From Pseudothauera rhizosphaerae (GTDB taxonomy: Bacteria > Pseudomonadota > Gammaproteobacteria > Burkholderiales > Rhodocyclaceae): a DNA stretch of 64,000 nt. The stretch lies in contig NZ_SSOD01000014.1 in assembly GCF_004801305.1 (NCBI RefSeq), positions 62,001 through 126,000 on the forward strand. Direction: 5' to 3'. The notes below the pieces were generated by a model, which worked only from the letters and a program-made list of their open reading frames with translations, did no database searches and had not been told where the DNA came from. Below are positions 40,638-50,096 of the stretch, in pieces; the first letter of the stretch is position 1, and each line of letters begins with the position of its first letter. A program made the position numbers and the translations under genes.

Positions 40638-41924
40638 ATGACGACCAAATCTCAGGCTTTGCTGAACTGGATCGACGAGCGCTTCCCGCTCACGTCCACC
40701 TGGAAGGCGCACCTGTCGGAATACTACGCGCCCAAGAACTTCAACTTCTGGTACTTCTTCGGCTCGCTGGCGCTGCTGGTGCTGGTGATCCAGATCGTCA
40801 CCGGCATCTTCCTGGTGATGCACTACAAGCCGGACGGCACGCTGAACGCCTCAGGCATCCCGGTCGCCTTCGCCAGCGTGGAGTACATCATGCGCGAAGT
40901 GCCGGGCGGCTGGCTGATCCGCTACCTGCACTCCACCGGTGCCTCGGCCTTCTTCATCGTCGTCTATCTGCACATGTTCCGCGGCCTGCTCTACGGTTCC
41001 TACCGCAAGCCGCGCGAACTGATCTGGATCTTCGGCACGCTGATCTTCCTGGCGCTGATGGCCGAAGCCTTCATGGGCTACCTGCTGCCCTGGGGCCAGA
41101 TGTCCTACTGGGGCGCGCAGGTGATCATCAACCTGTTCTCCGCGATCCCGGTGATCGGTCCCGACCTGTCCCTGGTCATCCGCGGCGACTACGTCATCTC
41201 CGACGCCACGCTGAACCGCTTCTTCTCCTTCCACGTCATCGCCGTGCCGCTGGTGCTGATCGGCCTCGTCGCCGCGCACATCATCGCGCTGCACGAAGTC
41301 GGCTCCAACAACCCGGACGGCGTCGAGATCAAGAAGAAGAAGGACGCCAACGGCATCCCGCTGGACGGCATCCCCTTCCACCCGTACTACACGGTCAAGG
41401 ACATCGCCGGCGTGGTGGCCTTCCTGTTCTTCTTCAGCGCGGTGGTGTTCTTCGCGCCGGAAGCCGGCGGCTACTTCCTGGAATACAACAACTTCATCCC
41501 GGCCGACCCGCTGAAGACTCCGCCGCACATCGCGCCAGTGTGGTACTTCACCCCCTTCTACTCCATCCTGCGCGCGGTCACCTATCCGCTGTTCGGCCTG
41601 GATGCGAAGTTCTGGGGCGTGGTGGCCATGGGCGCGTCGGTGGTGATCATCGCCTTCCTGCCGTGGCTGGACCGCAGCCCGGTGAAGTCGATCCGCTACA
41701 AGGGGCCGGTGTTCAAGATTGCGGTCGCGATCTTCGTCATCGCCTTCGCCCTGCTCGGCTTCCTCGGCGTGAAGCCGCCCGAGTACGCCTTCTTCGGCGT
41801 TATCCCGGGCGCACCCGTGGCGCAGATCTGCTCGGTACTGTACTTCGCCTTCTTCCTCCTGATGCCGTGGTACAGCAAGATCGACAAGTGCAAACCGGAA
41901 CCGGAAAGGGTCAATTTCAAATGA
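40638..41924 (+). CDS. petB: Cytochrome b subunit of the bc1 complex
   Basis: A 428-aa full-length cytochrome b (not split) with paired haem-ligating His residues in helices B and D (RYLHSTGASAFFIVVYLHMF near 95-114; FFSFHVIAVPLVLIGLVAAH near 195-214). The Qo-site motif is the PEWYF-equivalent APVWYFTPFYSI near 300. The gene starts 3 bp after petA, and its stop overlaps petC (ATGA). Confidence 0.95.
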   Translation: MTTKSQALLNWIDERFPLTSTWKAHLSEYYAPKNFNFWYFFGSLALLVLVIQIVTGIFLVMHYKPDGTLNASGIPVAFASVEYIMREVPGGWLIRYLHSTGASAFFIVVYLHMFRGLLYGSYRKPRELIWIFGTLIFLALMAEAFMGYLLPWGQMSYWGAQVIINLFSAIPVIGPDLSLVIRGDYVISDATLNRFFSFHVIAVPLVLIGLVAAHIIALHEVGSNNPDGVEIKKKKDANGIPLDGIPFHPYYTVKDIAGVVAFLFFFSAVVFFAPEAGGYFLEYNNFIPADPLKTPPHIAPVWYFTPFYSILRAVTYPLFGLDAKFWGVVAMGASVVIIAFLPWLDRSPVKSIRYKGPVFKIAVAIFVIAFALLGFLGVKPPEYAFFGVIPGAPVAQICSVLYFAFFLLMPWYSKIDKCKPEPERVNFK

Positions 41925-42676
41925 AGACGCGTGTAATCAATCTGATCAGGCGCGCTGCGGCGGCGCTGCTGTTCGCCCCCGCGCTCGCCCTCGCCGCCGG
42001 TGCGCAACTGCATCTCGACCAGGCCCCGGTCAGCAAGGATCCGGCTGCGCTGCAGCACGGCGCCAAGCTGTTCGTGAACTACTGTTTGAACTGCCACAGC
42101 GCCAGCTTCACGCGCTACAACCAGTTGCAGAACATCGGCCTGTCCGAGCAGCTCATCCGTGACAATCTTTTGTTTACCGGTGAAAAGATCGGCGACCTGA
42201 TGAAGGTCGCCATGCGCCCGGCCGAGTCCAAGGCCTGGTTCGGCGCCACGCCGCCGGACCTGACCCTGATCGCGCGCCAGCGCGCGTCCGAGTTCGGCAG
42301 CGGCGCCGACTGGCTGTACACCTATCTGCGCCAGTTCTACCGCGACGACAACCGTCCGACCGGCTGGAACAACGTGGTGTTCGAGAACGTGGGCATGCCG
42401 CACGTGCTGTGGGAACTGCAGGGCGAACAGGTGGCCGCGGTGTCCGAGAACCCCGACGGCACCAAGCACATCGAACTGTCGCTGGCCAAGCCGGGCAAAC
42501 TGAGCGCCGAGGACTACGACAAGGCCGTCGCCGATCTGGTGTCCTTCCTGGTGTGGATGGGCGAGCCGGTGGCCGAGAAGCGCCAGCTCATCGGCGCCTT
42601 CGTGCTGCTGTTCCTGGCCGGCCTGTTCGTGCTGAGCTATGCGCTGAAGAAGAACTACTGGAAGGACATTCATTGA
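41921..42676 (+). CDS. petC: Cytochrome c1 of the bc1 complex
   Basis: A 251-aa periplasmic c-type cytochrome. The signal peptide is about residues 1-26 (ends ALALAAG). The haem motif CLNCH is near 49, the axial Met region AMRPAESKAWFG near 100, and a C-terminal membrane anchor AFVLLFLAGLFVLSYAL near 225 is followed by a basic tail. It is translationally coupled to petB. Confidence 0.95.
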   Translation: MKTRVINLIRRAAAALLFAPALALAAGAQLHLDQAPVSKDPAALQHGAKLFVNYCLNCHSASFTRYNQLQNIGLSEQLIRDNLLFTGEKIGDLMKVAMRPAESKAWFGATPPDLTLIARQRASEFGSGADWLYTYLRQFYRDDNRPTGWNNVVFENVGMPHVLWELQGEQVAAVSENPDGTKHIELSLAKPGKLSAEDYDKAVADLVSFLVWMGEPVAEKRQLIGAFVLLFLAGLFVLSYALKKNYWKDIH

Positions 42677-42726
42677 GCGCAAGGGTGAGCGGCCGCAAGG
42701 CCTAGTTCGCCCCCGCCCTTCCAGAC

Positions 42727-42763
42727 GCACCACGCGAATCGCCGCGTGGTGCGCTTTGCTTTT
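42727..42763 (+). terminator. Intrinsic terminator after petABC
   Basis: GCACCACGCG and CGCGTGGTGC form a perfect 10-bp stem with a 6-nt loop, followed by a T-rich tail (GCTTTGCTTTT). Confidence 0.75.
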
Positions 42764-42784
42764 GTATCCGGAGCTTTACGCATC

Positions 42785-43381
42785 ATGATGAACCTTTATT
42801 CCGGCACCACCGATCCGTTCAGCCACCGTTGCCGGATCGTGCTTTACGAGAAGGGCATGGACTTCGAGGTGATCGACGTCGACCTCTACAACAAGCCGGA
42901 GGACATCGCCGTCATCAACCCATACAACCGCGTGCCGGTGCTGGTGGATCGCGACCTCGTGCTGTACGAGCCCAACATCATCAACGAGTACATCGACGAG
43001 CGCTTCCCGCATCCGCAGTTGATGCCGCCCGACCCGATCATGCGCGCCCGCGCCCGCCAGTTGCTGCACACCTTCGAGCTGGAGCTGTTCTCGCACATCG
43101 ACGCGCTGGAGAAGAACCAGAAGGGCGCCGACAAGAGCCGCGCCCACGTGCGCGACCAACTGGTGCAACTGGCACCCATCTTCTCCAAGCAGAAGTTCAT
43201 GCTGGGTGAGGAATTCTCCATGCTGGACGTGGCGATCGCGCCGCTGCTGTGGCGCCTGGAGCACTACGGCATCGAACTGCCCAAGACCGCCGCGCCGCTG
43301 ATGAAGTACGCCGAGCGCATCTTCAGCCGCCAGGGCTTCATCGATGCGCTGACGCCGTCGGAAAAGGTCATGCGCCGCTGA
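42785..43381 (+). CDS. sspA: Stringent starvation protein A (glutathione S-transferase fold)
   Basis: A 198-aa SspA: thioredoxin-fold N-terminus MMNLYSGTTDPFSHRCRIVL, PYNRVPVLVDRDLVLYEPNI near 48-67, the C-terminal helical domain and LDVAIAPLLWRLEHYGIEL near 148. SspA binds RNA polymerase and alters gene expression in starvation. It lies between petC and sspB, the conserved betaproteobacterial order. Confidence 0.93.
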   Translation: MMNLYSGTTDPFSHRCRIVLYEKGMDFEVIDVDLYNKPEDIAVINPYNRVPVLVDRDLVLYEPNIINEYIDERFPHPQLMPPDPIMRARARQLLHTFELELFSHIDALEKNQKGADKSRAHVRDQLVQLAPIFSKQKFMLGEEFSMLDVAIAPLLWRLEHYGIELPKTAAPLMKYAERIFSRQGFIDALTPSEKVMRR

Positions 43382-43398
43382 CGGCGGAGCTGCACGCC

Positions 43399-43866
43399 AT
43401 GACCACCGTTTCCACCAAGCCCTACCTGATCCGCGCCATCCACGAATGGTGCGTGGACCAGGGGCTGACGCCCTATCTGGCCGCCGTGGTCGATGCCAAT
43501 ACGCTGGTGCCGCCCGGCAGCGCACGTGACGGGCAGATCGTGCTCAACGTCGGTTACGACGCCACCCACGATCTCGTCCTCGGCAACGAGGTGATCACCT
43601 TCCAGGCGCGCTTCGGCGGCGTGGTGCATTCGGTCGCCATCCCGATCGGCAACGTCGTGGCCGTGTATGCACGCGAGAACGGGCAGGGCATGGCCTTCGA
43701 GGTCGAGGCTGCGGAGGTGGCGGGCGATGCCGAAGCGCCGCAACCGGCGGCGGAGGAGGGAACAGCCCCCGCTGCTGCCGACGGTACGCCCGACGGCGAT
43801 TCAACGGGCCCCGGCGGAGGGCGCCCTGGCGGCGGACGTGGCGCCCACCTGAAGGTCATCAAGTAG
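43399..43866 (+). CDS. sspB: ClpXP protease specificity-enhancing factor SspB
   Basis: A 155-aa SspB. The folded domain (KPYLIRAIHEWCVDQGLTPY near 7-26, then VVDANTLVPP and GVVHSVAIPIGNVVAVYARE) binds ssrA-tagged substrates. A flexible Pro/Ala/Gly-rich tail leads to the basic C-terminal motif GAHLKVIK, which docks on ClpX. The 3' end overlaps the convergent glycosyltransferase gene by 66 bp. Confidence 0.92.
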   Translation: MTTVSTKPYLIRAIHEWCVDQGLTPYLAAVVDANTLVPPGSARDGQIVLNVGYDATHDLVLGNEVITFQARFGGVVHSVAIPIGNVVAVYARENGQGMAFEVEAAEVAGDAEAPQPAAEEGTAPAAADGTPDGDSTGPGGGRPGGGRGAHLKVIK

Positions 43867-45027
43867 GCGCGTTTCCGGGCGGGCCCAGCCACGGTAGAGT
43901 GCCGCCAGCCGCCGCGCCATCTCGTCGGCCTGCCACTCCCGCGCATAGCGGCGTGCCTCGACGCCCAGGGCCTGCAGGCGCGCCGGTTCGTCGAGTAGCC
44001 CGGTGACGAGTTCGGCGAAGCCGTCCTCGTCGTCCGGGGCGATGCGGCAGCCGCGCTGTGGCCCGAGGATGTCGCGCGTGCCCATCTCCGCCAGCGCCAC
44101 CACCGGCGTGCCCAGTGCCATCGCTTCCAGCAGCACCAGCCCCTGGGTTTCGGTGCGCGAGGCGAACACGAACAGGTCGGCCGCGCGGTAGCAGTCGTGC
44201 AGTTCGCTGTGGCGGTCGAGGTAGCCGAGAAAGCGCACGTGCTCGTTCAAGCCGCGTTCCTGCACCGTCGCGGCGAGGCCTGCCAGCGCCGGCCCTTCGC
44301 CGGTGACGAGCAGCAGTGCCGAAGGATGGGTGCGGCGCACGCGGTCGATGACGCCGAGCAGGAAGCCGATGTTCTTCTCGTGGGCCACCCGGCCGACGAA
44401 GAGCAGCAGGGGGCGCTCCCCGGCGATCTCGTAGCGGCTGCGGAAGTAGCCGCCGTCGCCGCCGGCGAACCGGCTTTCCGGCAGGCCGGTGGGCAGCACG
44501 TGCAGCGGGCGGGTCACGCCGTAGCGGCGCAGCGTGTCGGCCATCGCCGTGGACGGCACGATCACCGCGTCGAGCGCGTTGCACTGGCGGCATGAAAAGC
44601 GGCGTGCGGCGCTGCGTAGCCAGACCTGCGGCAGGAAGGGGATGTAGTGGAACAGATACTCTTCGAAGAAGGTATGGTAGGTGGCCACGCAGGGCAGCCC
44701 CAGTTCGCGCGCCAGATCGAGGCCGGCATAGTGCGCGGCGAAGGGGGTGTGGATGTGCACCAGCGTGAACTCGCGCCGGCGCAGTTCCGGCAGCAGCGCG
44801 CGGATCGCACTGCGGCGCATCAGGCGGTCCTCCGGGTCCATCGGCAGGTAGCGCGAGGGGATGCGCAGGATGTCGGGGTCGTCGTCGGCGGCGGCGCCGG
44901 GATAGGCCGGTGCGATCAGCGTGCTGCGGATGCCTGCGGCGGCGAGCGCCTGGCGAAAATTTTCGATGGACGTGCTCACCCCGTTGATACGCGGGAAGAA
45001 CACGTCCGAGATCATCAGGATGTGCAT
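43801..45027 (-). CDS. Glycosyltransferase family 4 protein
   Basis: A 408-aa GT-B fold enzyme. The N-terminal acceptor domain is MHILMISDVFFPRINGVSTS with THTPF-like HIHTPFAAHYAGLDLARELG near 93-112. The C-terminal donor domain has LLFVGRVAHEKNIGFLLGVI near 213 and the EX7E-like ASRTETQGLVLLEAMALGTP near 302. The resemblance is to the glycolipid mannosyl/glucosyl transferase branch. Donor and acceptor are unknown. The extreme C-terminus (ATSAARAPSAGAR) is encoded by the sspB overlap and looks unstructured. It stands alone. Confidence 0.87.
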   Translation of the reverse strand: MHILMISDVFFPRINGVSTSIENFRQALAAAGIRSTLIAPAYPGAAADDDPDILRIPSRYLPMDPEDRLMRRSAIRALLPELRRREFTLVHIHTPFAAHYAGLDLARELGLPCVATYHTFFEEYLFHYIPFLPQVWLRSAARRFSCRQCNALDAVIVPSTAMADTLRRYGVTRPLHVLPTGLPESRFAGGDGGYFRSRYEIAGERPLLLFVGRVAHEKNIGFLLGVIDRVRRTHPSALLLVTGEGPALAGLAATVQERGLNEHVRFLGYLDRHSELHDCYRAADLFVFASRTETQGLVLLEAMALGTPVVALAEMGTRDILGPQRGCRIAPDDEDGFAELVTGLLDEPARLQALGVEARRYAREWQADEMARRLAALYRGWARPETRLLDDLQVGATSAARAPSAGAR

Positions 45028-45138
45028 GGCCCGGCCGACCGTTGTTCAAGCCCTGCAATCTAGGGTACGGGCGTGACCGTTTCGTTGCAGCGCGCGTGCC
45101 TGGGGTTTGATCCGGGTCAGACCGGCAGCGCGGTTTTT

Positions 45139-45150
45139 GGCTTATAAGCC
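45139..45150. promoter_or_regulatory. Perfect 12-bp palindrome upstream of the bacteriohemerythrin gene
   Basis: GGCTTATAAGCC, flanked by T-rich sequence, 70 bp before the start at 45220. It could be an operator or contain a -10-like TTATAA. No other structure was seen in 45028-45219. Confidence 0.3.
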
Positions 45151-45219
45151 GTTTTCTTCCGGGTGCGGCCGCTGGCCGCGGCCGGATCGGACATATTGAC
45201 GAGCAGTCGGAGAATCACG

Positions 45220-45705
45220 ATGCCTGCAATGGAGTGGAGCGAGAAGCTGGAGCTGGGTCTGGCGCGCATGGACGACACGCACCGGGAGTTCGTCGAACTC
45301 TACAACGCCCTGGAAGCTGCTGCGCCGGAGGACTTCATCGCGCGGCTGGACGCCTTCATCGAGCACACGGAAGGCCACTTCGGGCAGGAAAACCGCTGGA
45401 TGGAGGCGGTGAACTTCCCCGGCTGCCACCGGGCCGAGCACGACCGCGTGATGATGGTGCTGCGCGACGTGCGCGAGCGCGCCGCGCGCGGCGACACCTT
45501 TCTCGGCCGGCGCCTGGTGGAGGAGTTGCCGGCGTGGTTCGAGAACCACGCCAGCGGCATGGATGCGGCGCTCGCCTTCCACCTGCAGACGGTGGGTTTC
45601 GACGTGGACAGCGAAACCTTCCCCGGCGAGGCCACGGGCGGCTGCAGCAAGCAGGAAGGCGGCGGCTGCGCCTGCGCCACGCTCGGCCGGGAAGAGGCGG
45701 CGTAG
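45220..45705 (+). CDS. Bacteriohemerythrin with Cys-rich C-terminal tail
   Basis: A 161-aa hemerythrin-domain protein. Di-iron ligands are visible in order: H in DDTHREF near 20, EHTEGHFGQE near 47-56, CHRAEHDR near 69-76 and FENHASGMD near 107-115. Such proteins bind oxygen in microaerobic bacteria. The usual domain ends near residue 128. An extra tail of about 30 residues follows with four Cys (GGCSKQEGGGCACATLG and one before the region's end), which could bind metal or be redox-active. GGAG precedes ATG 45220. Confidence 0.87.
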   Translation: MPAMEWSEKLELGLARMDDTHREFVELYNALEAAAPEDFIARLDAFIEHTEGHFGQENRWMEAVNFPGCHRAEHDRVMMVLRDVRERAARGDTFLGRRLVEELPAWFENHASGMDAALAFHLQTVGFDVDSETFPGEATGGCSKQEGGGCACATLGREEAA

Positions 45706-45714
45706 GCATCCAGT

Positions 45715-46974
45715 TCAGCGGCCCGGCCGGAAGGGAAAGCGTACCGGCGGGCGCTCGCCGCTCATCAGCGCGGCGAGCGCGGCGGCCGATCCGCAGGCCA
45801 GTGTCCAGCCCAGGGTGCCGTGGCCGGTGTTGTACCAGAGATTCACGCCGCCGCCCTTGCCGATGACGGGCACGTTGCCGGGCGTGGCCGGGCGCAGGCC
45901 GGCCCACAATTGCGCCTTGGCCGGATCCACCGCGCCGGGCAGGCGGTCTTCCAGCCAGCGCAGGATGCCCTGGCCGCGCACGGGGTCCGGCGCGGTGTCG
46001 AAGCCGTTCAGCTCGGCCGTGCCGGCCACCCGCAGGCGGTTGCCCAGGCGTGAACAGACGATGCGCGCCGATTCGTCGGTCAGGCTGACCATGGGCGCGC
46101 GCGCCGGGTCGGCCACCGGCGCGGTGATCGAATAGCCCTTGACCGGATAGATCGGCAGGCGCTCGCCGAGCGGCGCCACCAGCGCCGGGCCGTAGCTGCC
46201 CAGGCACACCACGTAGGCGCCGGCGCTGAGCAGGCCGCTGCGCCCGGCCGCATCCTCCACCTCGATGCCTTCCACGAGCCCGCCGGTGTGGGCGAGGCGG
46301 CGGATGGGCGTGTCGTAGTAGAAGCGCACGCCGGCCTCGGCGCATTTCTGCGCCAGCGCCTGGGTGAAACGGAAGGCGTCGCCCGATTCGTCGTCCGGCG
46401 CGTAGAGGCCGCCGGCCAGCCGCGCCGCCATGCCGGCCAGCGCGGGTTCCAGGGCGAGCATTTCCTCGCGGCCCGCCACCCGCGCGCGGATGCCGTGGCC
46501 GGCGAGCAGTTTCACTCGCTCGGCGGCCTTGCGGAACTCTTGTTCGCCGAAGAAGAGATGCAGGATGCCGCGGCCGAGGAATTCGTAGCCCAGGCCGAGT
46601 TCCTCGCGCAGGCTGCGCAGGCGCGTGGCGCTGTAGAGGGCGAGTGAAGCGATGGCTTCGGTGTTGCGGCGCGCGCGCGCCGGCAGGCATTCGTACAGGA
46701 AGGCGAGCGCCCAGCGCCACTGGGCCGGATCGCGGCTCGGCACGAAGCGCAGCGGCGCATCGCTGCGTCCCAGCCAGCGCAGGGCGATCAGGGGGGCGGC
46801 CGGGTTGGCCCACGGTTCGGGATGACTGACCGAGATCTGCCCGCCGTTGGCATAGCTGGTCTCCAGCCCAGCGGCCGGCTGGCGATCCACCACGGAGACG
46901 TCGAAGCCGGCCTTGCGCAGGTACCAGGCGGTGGTGATGCCGGTGACGCCGGCGCCGAGAACCATGACGTGCAT
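45715..46974 (-). CDS. dadA: D-amino acid dehydrogenase small subunit
   Basis: A 419-aa FAD oxidoreductase. The N-terminal dinucleotide motif VLGAGVTGITTAWYLRKAG is near 5-23, then LETSYANGGQISVSHPEPWA near 40-59 and a C-terminal YNTGHGTLGWTLACGSAAAL near 388-407, all characteristic of DadA. It oxidises D-amino acids (e.g. D-alanine) to keto acids, passing electrons to the respiratory chain at the inner membrane. ATG 46974 begins directly at the FAD motif. Convergent with the hemerythrin gene (9-bp gap). Confidence 0.9.
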   Translation of the reverse strand: MHVMVLGAGVTGITTAWYLRKAGFDVSVVDRQPAAGLETSYANGGQISVSHPEPWANPAAPLIALRWLGRSDAPLRFVPSRDPAQWRWALAFLYECLPARARRNTEAIASLALYSATRLRSLREELGLGYEFLGRGILHLFFGEQEFRKAAERVKLLAGHGIRARVAGREEMLALEPALAGMAARLAGGLYAPDDESGDAFRFTQALAQKCAEAGVRFYYDTPIRRLAHTGGLVEGIEVEDAAGRSGLLSAGAYVVCLGSYGPALVAPLGERLPIYPVKGYSITAPVADPARAPMVSLTDESARIVCSRLGNRLRVAGTAELNGFDTAPDPVRGQGILRWLEDRLPGAVDPAKAQLWAGLRPATPGNVPVIGKGGGVNLWYNTGHGTLGWTLACGSAAALAALMSGERPPVRFPFRPGR

Positions 46975-47134
46975 GACGTTCAGCTTGCGGGATGCGTGAC
47001 GGGAGCGCCGATGATACCCGCTGGCGGGCGCGGTCGGCGTCCGGATTAGTACCAAGGTGTGAGCCGGTGGTGCGTATGCGGCCGGGAAACGGGATAATCT
47101 CCCGTTCGCACATTGATCCAGAGGTTAACCAGGC

Positions 47135-48136
47135 ATGCGTCGCGTCACTTTGACCCAGTTTCTCATCGAACAGCAGCGCGCCGGGCGCATTTCGGCCGAT
47201 CTGCGCCTGCTGATCGAGGTGGTGGCCCGCGCCGTGAAGGCCATTTCCGTCAACGTCTCCAAGGGCGCGCTGGCGGGCGTGCTGGGCGAGGCCGGTACCG
47301 ACAACGTGCAGGGCGAAGCGCAGAAGAAGCTCGACGTGATCGCCAACGAGATCCTGCTGCAGGCCAACGAATGGGGCGGCCACCTGGCCGCGATGGCCTC
47401 GGAGGAGGTCGAGGAGGTGCACCAGATCCCCTTCGACTACCCGAAAGGCGGCTACCTGCTGCTGTTCGACCCGCTGGACGGCTCGTCCAACATCGACGTG
47501 AACATCTCCGTGGGCACGATCTTCTCGGTGCTGCGTTCGCCCACCGAAGGCGCCGACCCCACCGAACAGAGCTTCCTGCAGCCCGGGCGCGAGCAGGTGG
47601 CGGCCGGCTACGCCCTGTACGGACCGTCCACGATGCTGGTCCTCACCGTGGGCAAGGGTGTGCACGGCTTCACGCTGGACCGGGAGATGGGCAGCTTCAT
47701 CTACACCCATCCCTACATGACCGTGCCGGTGGAGACCGGCGAGTTCGCCATCAACGCCTCCAATGAGCGTTTCTGGGAAGCGCCCGTGCAGCGCTACGTG
47801 GCCGAACTGCGGCAGGGCAAGGAAGGGCCGCGCGGGCGCGACTTCAACATGCGCTGGGTGGCCTCCATGGTGGCCGACGTGCATCGCATCCTCATCCGCG
47901 GCGGCATCTTCATGTATCCGCTGGACGAAAAGTGCCGCAGCAAGGGCGGCAAGCTGCGCCTGATGTACGAGGCCAACCCGATGGCGATGATCATCGAGCA
48001 GGCCGGCGGCGCGGCCTCCACCGGGCGCGAACGCATCCTCGACCTGCAGCCGCAGAAACTGCACCAGCGGGTGCCGGTGGTCCTCGGTTCGCTGAACGAG
48101 GTCGAGCGGGTTGTCGCCTACCACCGCGAGGCCTGA
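47135..48136 (+). CDS. fbp: Fructose-1,6-bisphosphatase class 1
   Basis: A 333-aa enzyme with metal-binding [20 protein letters not shown] near 112-131, [20 protein letters not shown] near 158-177, and substrate-binding [20 protein letters not shown] near 262-281. It hydrolyses fructose 1,6-bisphosphate in gluconeogenesis. Class 1 assignment rests on the length and these motifs. Its last 26 bp overlap the following outer-membrane protein gene. Confidence 0.95.
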   Translation: MRRVTLTQFLIEQQRAGRISADLRLLIEVVARAVKAISVNVSKGALAGVLGEAGTDNVQGEAQKKLDVIANEILLQANEWGGHLAAMASEEVEEVHQIPFDYPKGGYLLLFDPLDGSSNIDVNISVGTIFSVLRSPTEGADPTEQSFLQPGREQVAAGYALYGPSTMLVLTVGKGVHGFTLDREMGSFIYTHPYMTVPVETGEFAINASNERFWEAPVQRYVAELRQGKEGPRGRDFNMRWVASMVADVHRILIRGGIFMYPLDEKCRSKGGKLRLMYEANPMAMIIEQAGGAASTGRERILDLQPQKLHQRVPVVLGSLNEVERVVAYHREA

Positions 48137-49871
48137 GTCGCGCCCGGCGTGCCGCTGCGCCGTCGCGGCGCTGGCGGCCGCCGGCCTGCTGTGGTCGGCC
48201 GCGGCCGCTGCCCGGGCGGAACTGGAAGCGCCGGAGGCCGTGCGCGAGCTGTTGCAGCGCCACGTGCGCATTTTGCAGGCGGATGCCGTGCTGCCCGAAG
48301 TCGCCGCCGACCGCAGCGCGGTGGCGCGCCGCACCCGGCGCGAGGTGGCCGATCTGCTCGCCACCGAAGGCTATTTCTCCCCCCGCATCGAACTACGCCG
48401 CGCGGGCGCGGGGCCGTGGAAGCTGGTCGTCGAACCCGGCGAGCGGGCGCATGTGGCCAGCGTGCGCGTGGATTTCGAAGGCGATCTGGCGGGCGAGGAG
48501 GGCGAGCGCCCGGCGCGCCGCGAGGCCCTGCGCGCCGCGTGGGCGCTGCAGCCCGGCGCCCCTTTCCGCCAGGGTGCCTGGGACGAGGCCAAGACCGGAC
48601 TGCTGGACGATGTCTCGGCGCGCGACTATGCCGCGGCGCGCCTGGCCGCCTCGCGCGCAGAGGTGGACCCGGAAAGCGCCACGGTGGCCCTGTCGGTGAC
48701 GGTGGATTCCGGCCCGCCTTTCCGCCTCGGGCCGCTGGCGGTGAGCGGCCTGCACCATCTGCCGGCGGACCTGGTGGAGCGCCACAGCACGCTGGAGCCG
48801 GGCGACCGCTACGACCGCGACCACCTGCTCGATCTGCAGAGCACCTTGCAGAACGCGCCCCAGTTCGGTTCGGTGATCGTGGACATCGAGCGCGATCCGG
48901 CGCTGGCCGACAGCGTACCGGTACGCGTGGAGGTGAGCGAGGCGCTGCCACGCAAGGCCGGGCTGGGCGCGGGCTATTCCACCAACACCGGCTACCGCGG
49001 CGAACTGAGCTACTCCGACGTGAATCTGTTCAAGCGCGGCTGGGAGCTCTACAGCGGCCTGCGCCTGGAGCAGCGCCGCCAGTCGCTGTACGCCGATGTC
49101 TTCCTGCCGCCGGTGCGCGCGCGCTACCGGGACAGCTTCGGCGCGGCGCTCGAACGCAGCGACCTGCAGGGCCTGCGCCTGACCACGCAGGCGGTGGGCG
49201 TGGCGCGCGCCACCAGCCGCGGCAACATCGATACCCAGGTGGCGCTGCGCTACCAGCACGAGCGCCGCGATCCCGACGGCGCCGAATCCACCTCTGCCAA
49301 CACCCTGAGCGCCAACTGGACCTGGCGGCGGCGCGCGGTGGACGATCTGCTCGATCCGCGTGCCGGCTACGTGCTCGAGGTGCAGGTGGGCGGCGGCGCG
49401 CGCGCCGTGCTCTCCGACCAGGACTTCCTGCGCCTGTACGGGCGCTATGTGCATTACCAGCCGGTGCGCGGGCGCGACGTGCTGATCCTGCGCGCCGAAC
49501 TGGGCGCCACGCTGGCGCCTTCCCGCGAGGGCGTGCCCCAGGACTTCCTGTTCCGCACCGGCGGCGCCCAGACGGTGCGCGGCTACGCCTACCAGAGCCT
49601 GGGGGTGAGCGAGGGCGACGCCACCGTGGGTGGGCGCTACCTGGCGGTGGGCAGCGCGGAGTACGTGCACTGGTTCCGCCCCCAGTGGGGCGTGGCGGCC
49701 TTCGTGGATGCGGGCGACGCGGCCGACATCCGGCGCGATCTCGATCCCCAGGTCGGCTACGGCCTGGGCGCCCGCTGGGCCAGCCCGGCGGGGCCGCTCG
49801 CCCTTGATCTCGCCTGGGGGCACGAGGACCGCAGCCTGCGCCTGCATTTCGGCATTGCCATCGCCTTCTGA
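48111..49871 (+). CDS. tamA: TamA-like outer membrane protein (Omp85 superfamily)
   Basis: A 586-aa protein starting at TTG 48111, inside fbp. No ATG or GTG is available before the signal sequence ([20 protein letters not shown] ending near 36), so TTG is the best start, with GAGG about 9 nt upstream. POTRA-like segments ([17 protein letters not shown] near 200) precede a C-terminal beta-barrel with the Omp85 lid motif [18 protein letters not shown] near 482-499 and a final strand ending in F. TamA works with TamB in outer-membrane protein insertion. No tamB gene follows; groES is next. Confidence 0.83.
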   Translation: MSPTTARPESRPACRCAVAALAAAGLLWSAAAAARAELEAPEAVRELLQRHVRILQADAVLPEVAADRSAVARRTRREVADLLATEGYFSPRIELRRAGAGPWKLVVEPGERAHVASVRVDFEGDLAGEEGERPARREALRAAWALQPGAPFRQGAWDEAKTGLLDDVSARDYAAARLAASRAEVDPESATVALSVTVDSGPPFRLGPLAVSGLHHLPADLVERHSTLEPGDRYDRDHLLDLQSTLQNAPQFGSVIVDIERDPALADSVPVRVEVSEALPRKAGLGAGYSTNTGYRGELSYSDVNLFKRGWELYSGLRLEQRRQSLYADVFLPPVRARYRDSFGAALERSDLQGLRLTTQAVGVARATSRGNIDTQVALRYQHERRDPDGAESTSANTLSANWTWRRRAVDDLLDPRAGYVLEVQVGGGARAVLSDQDFLRLYGRYVHYQPVRGRDVLILRAELGATLAPSREGVPQDFLFRTGGAQTVRGYAYQSLGVSEGDATVGGRYLAVGSAEYVHWFRPQWGVAAFVDAGDAADIRRDLDPQVGYGLGARWASPAGPLALDLAWGHEDRSLRLHFGIAIAF

Positions 49872-49937
49872 GCACGGCCGCGCCGTAGTGTCCCGCCCGC
49901 GGCAAGGCCATATTTTCTGCAAAGCTTATTGCCGGCC

Positions 49938-49966
49938 TTGAAAAGGGCCGGGTGCGCCACTATTAT
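49938..49966 (+). promoter_or_regulatory. Sigma-70 promoter of groESL
   Basis: TTGAAA (49938-49943), 17-nt spacer, TATTAT (49961-49966). Transcription would start near 49973, inside the CIRCE operator, the usual arrangement for HrcA repression. Confidence 0.75.
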
Positions 49967-49992
49967 TAGCACTCGCCGGAGGTGAGTGCTAA
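49966..49992. promoter_or_regulatory. CIRCE operator (HrcA binding site)
   Basis: TTAGCACTC, nine bases, GAGTGCTAA: a perfect match to the CIRCE consensus. It overlaps the start of groESL transcription. HrcA repression relieved by heat is therefore expected. The hrcA gene is not in this window. Confidence 0.95.
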
Positions 49993-50096
49993 TGGCGGAT
50001 GGAATTCCGACCGCACCCGCCCCTGCGCATTCCCCAATTACCGATTTGCGGCCCGTGCCGCAGACCCCGTGTCAATTCGAAACAAAGGAGTGCTCG

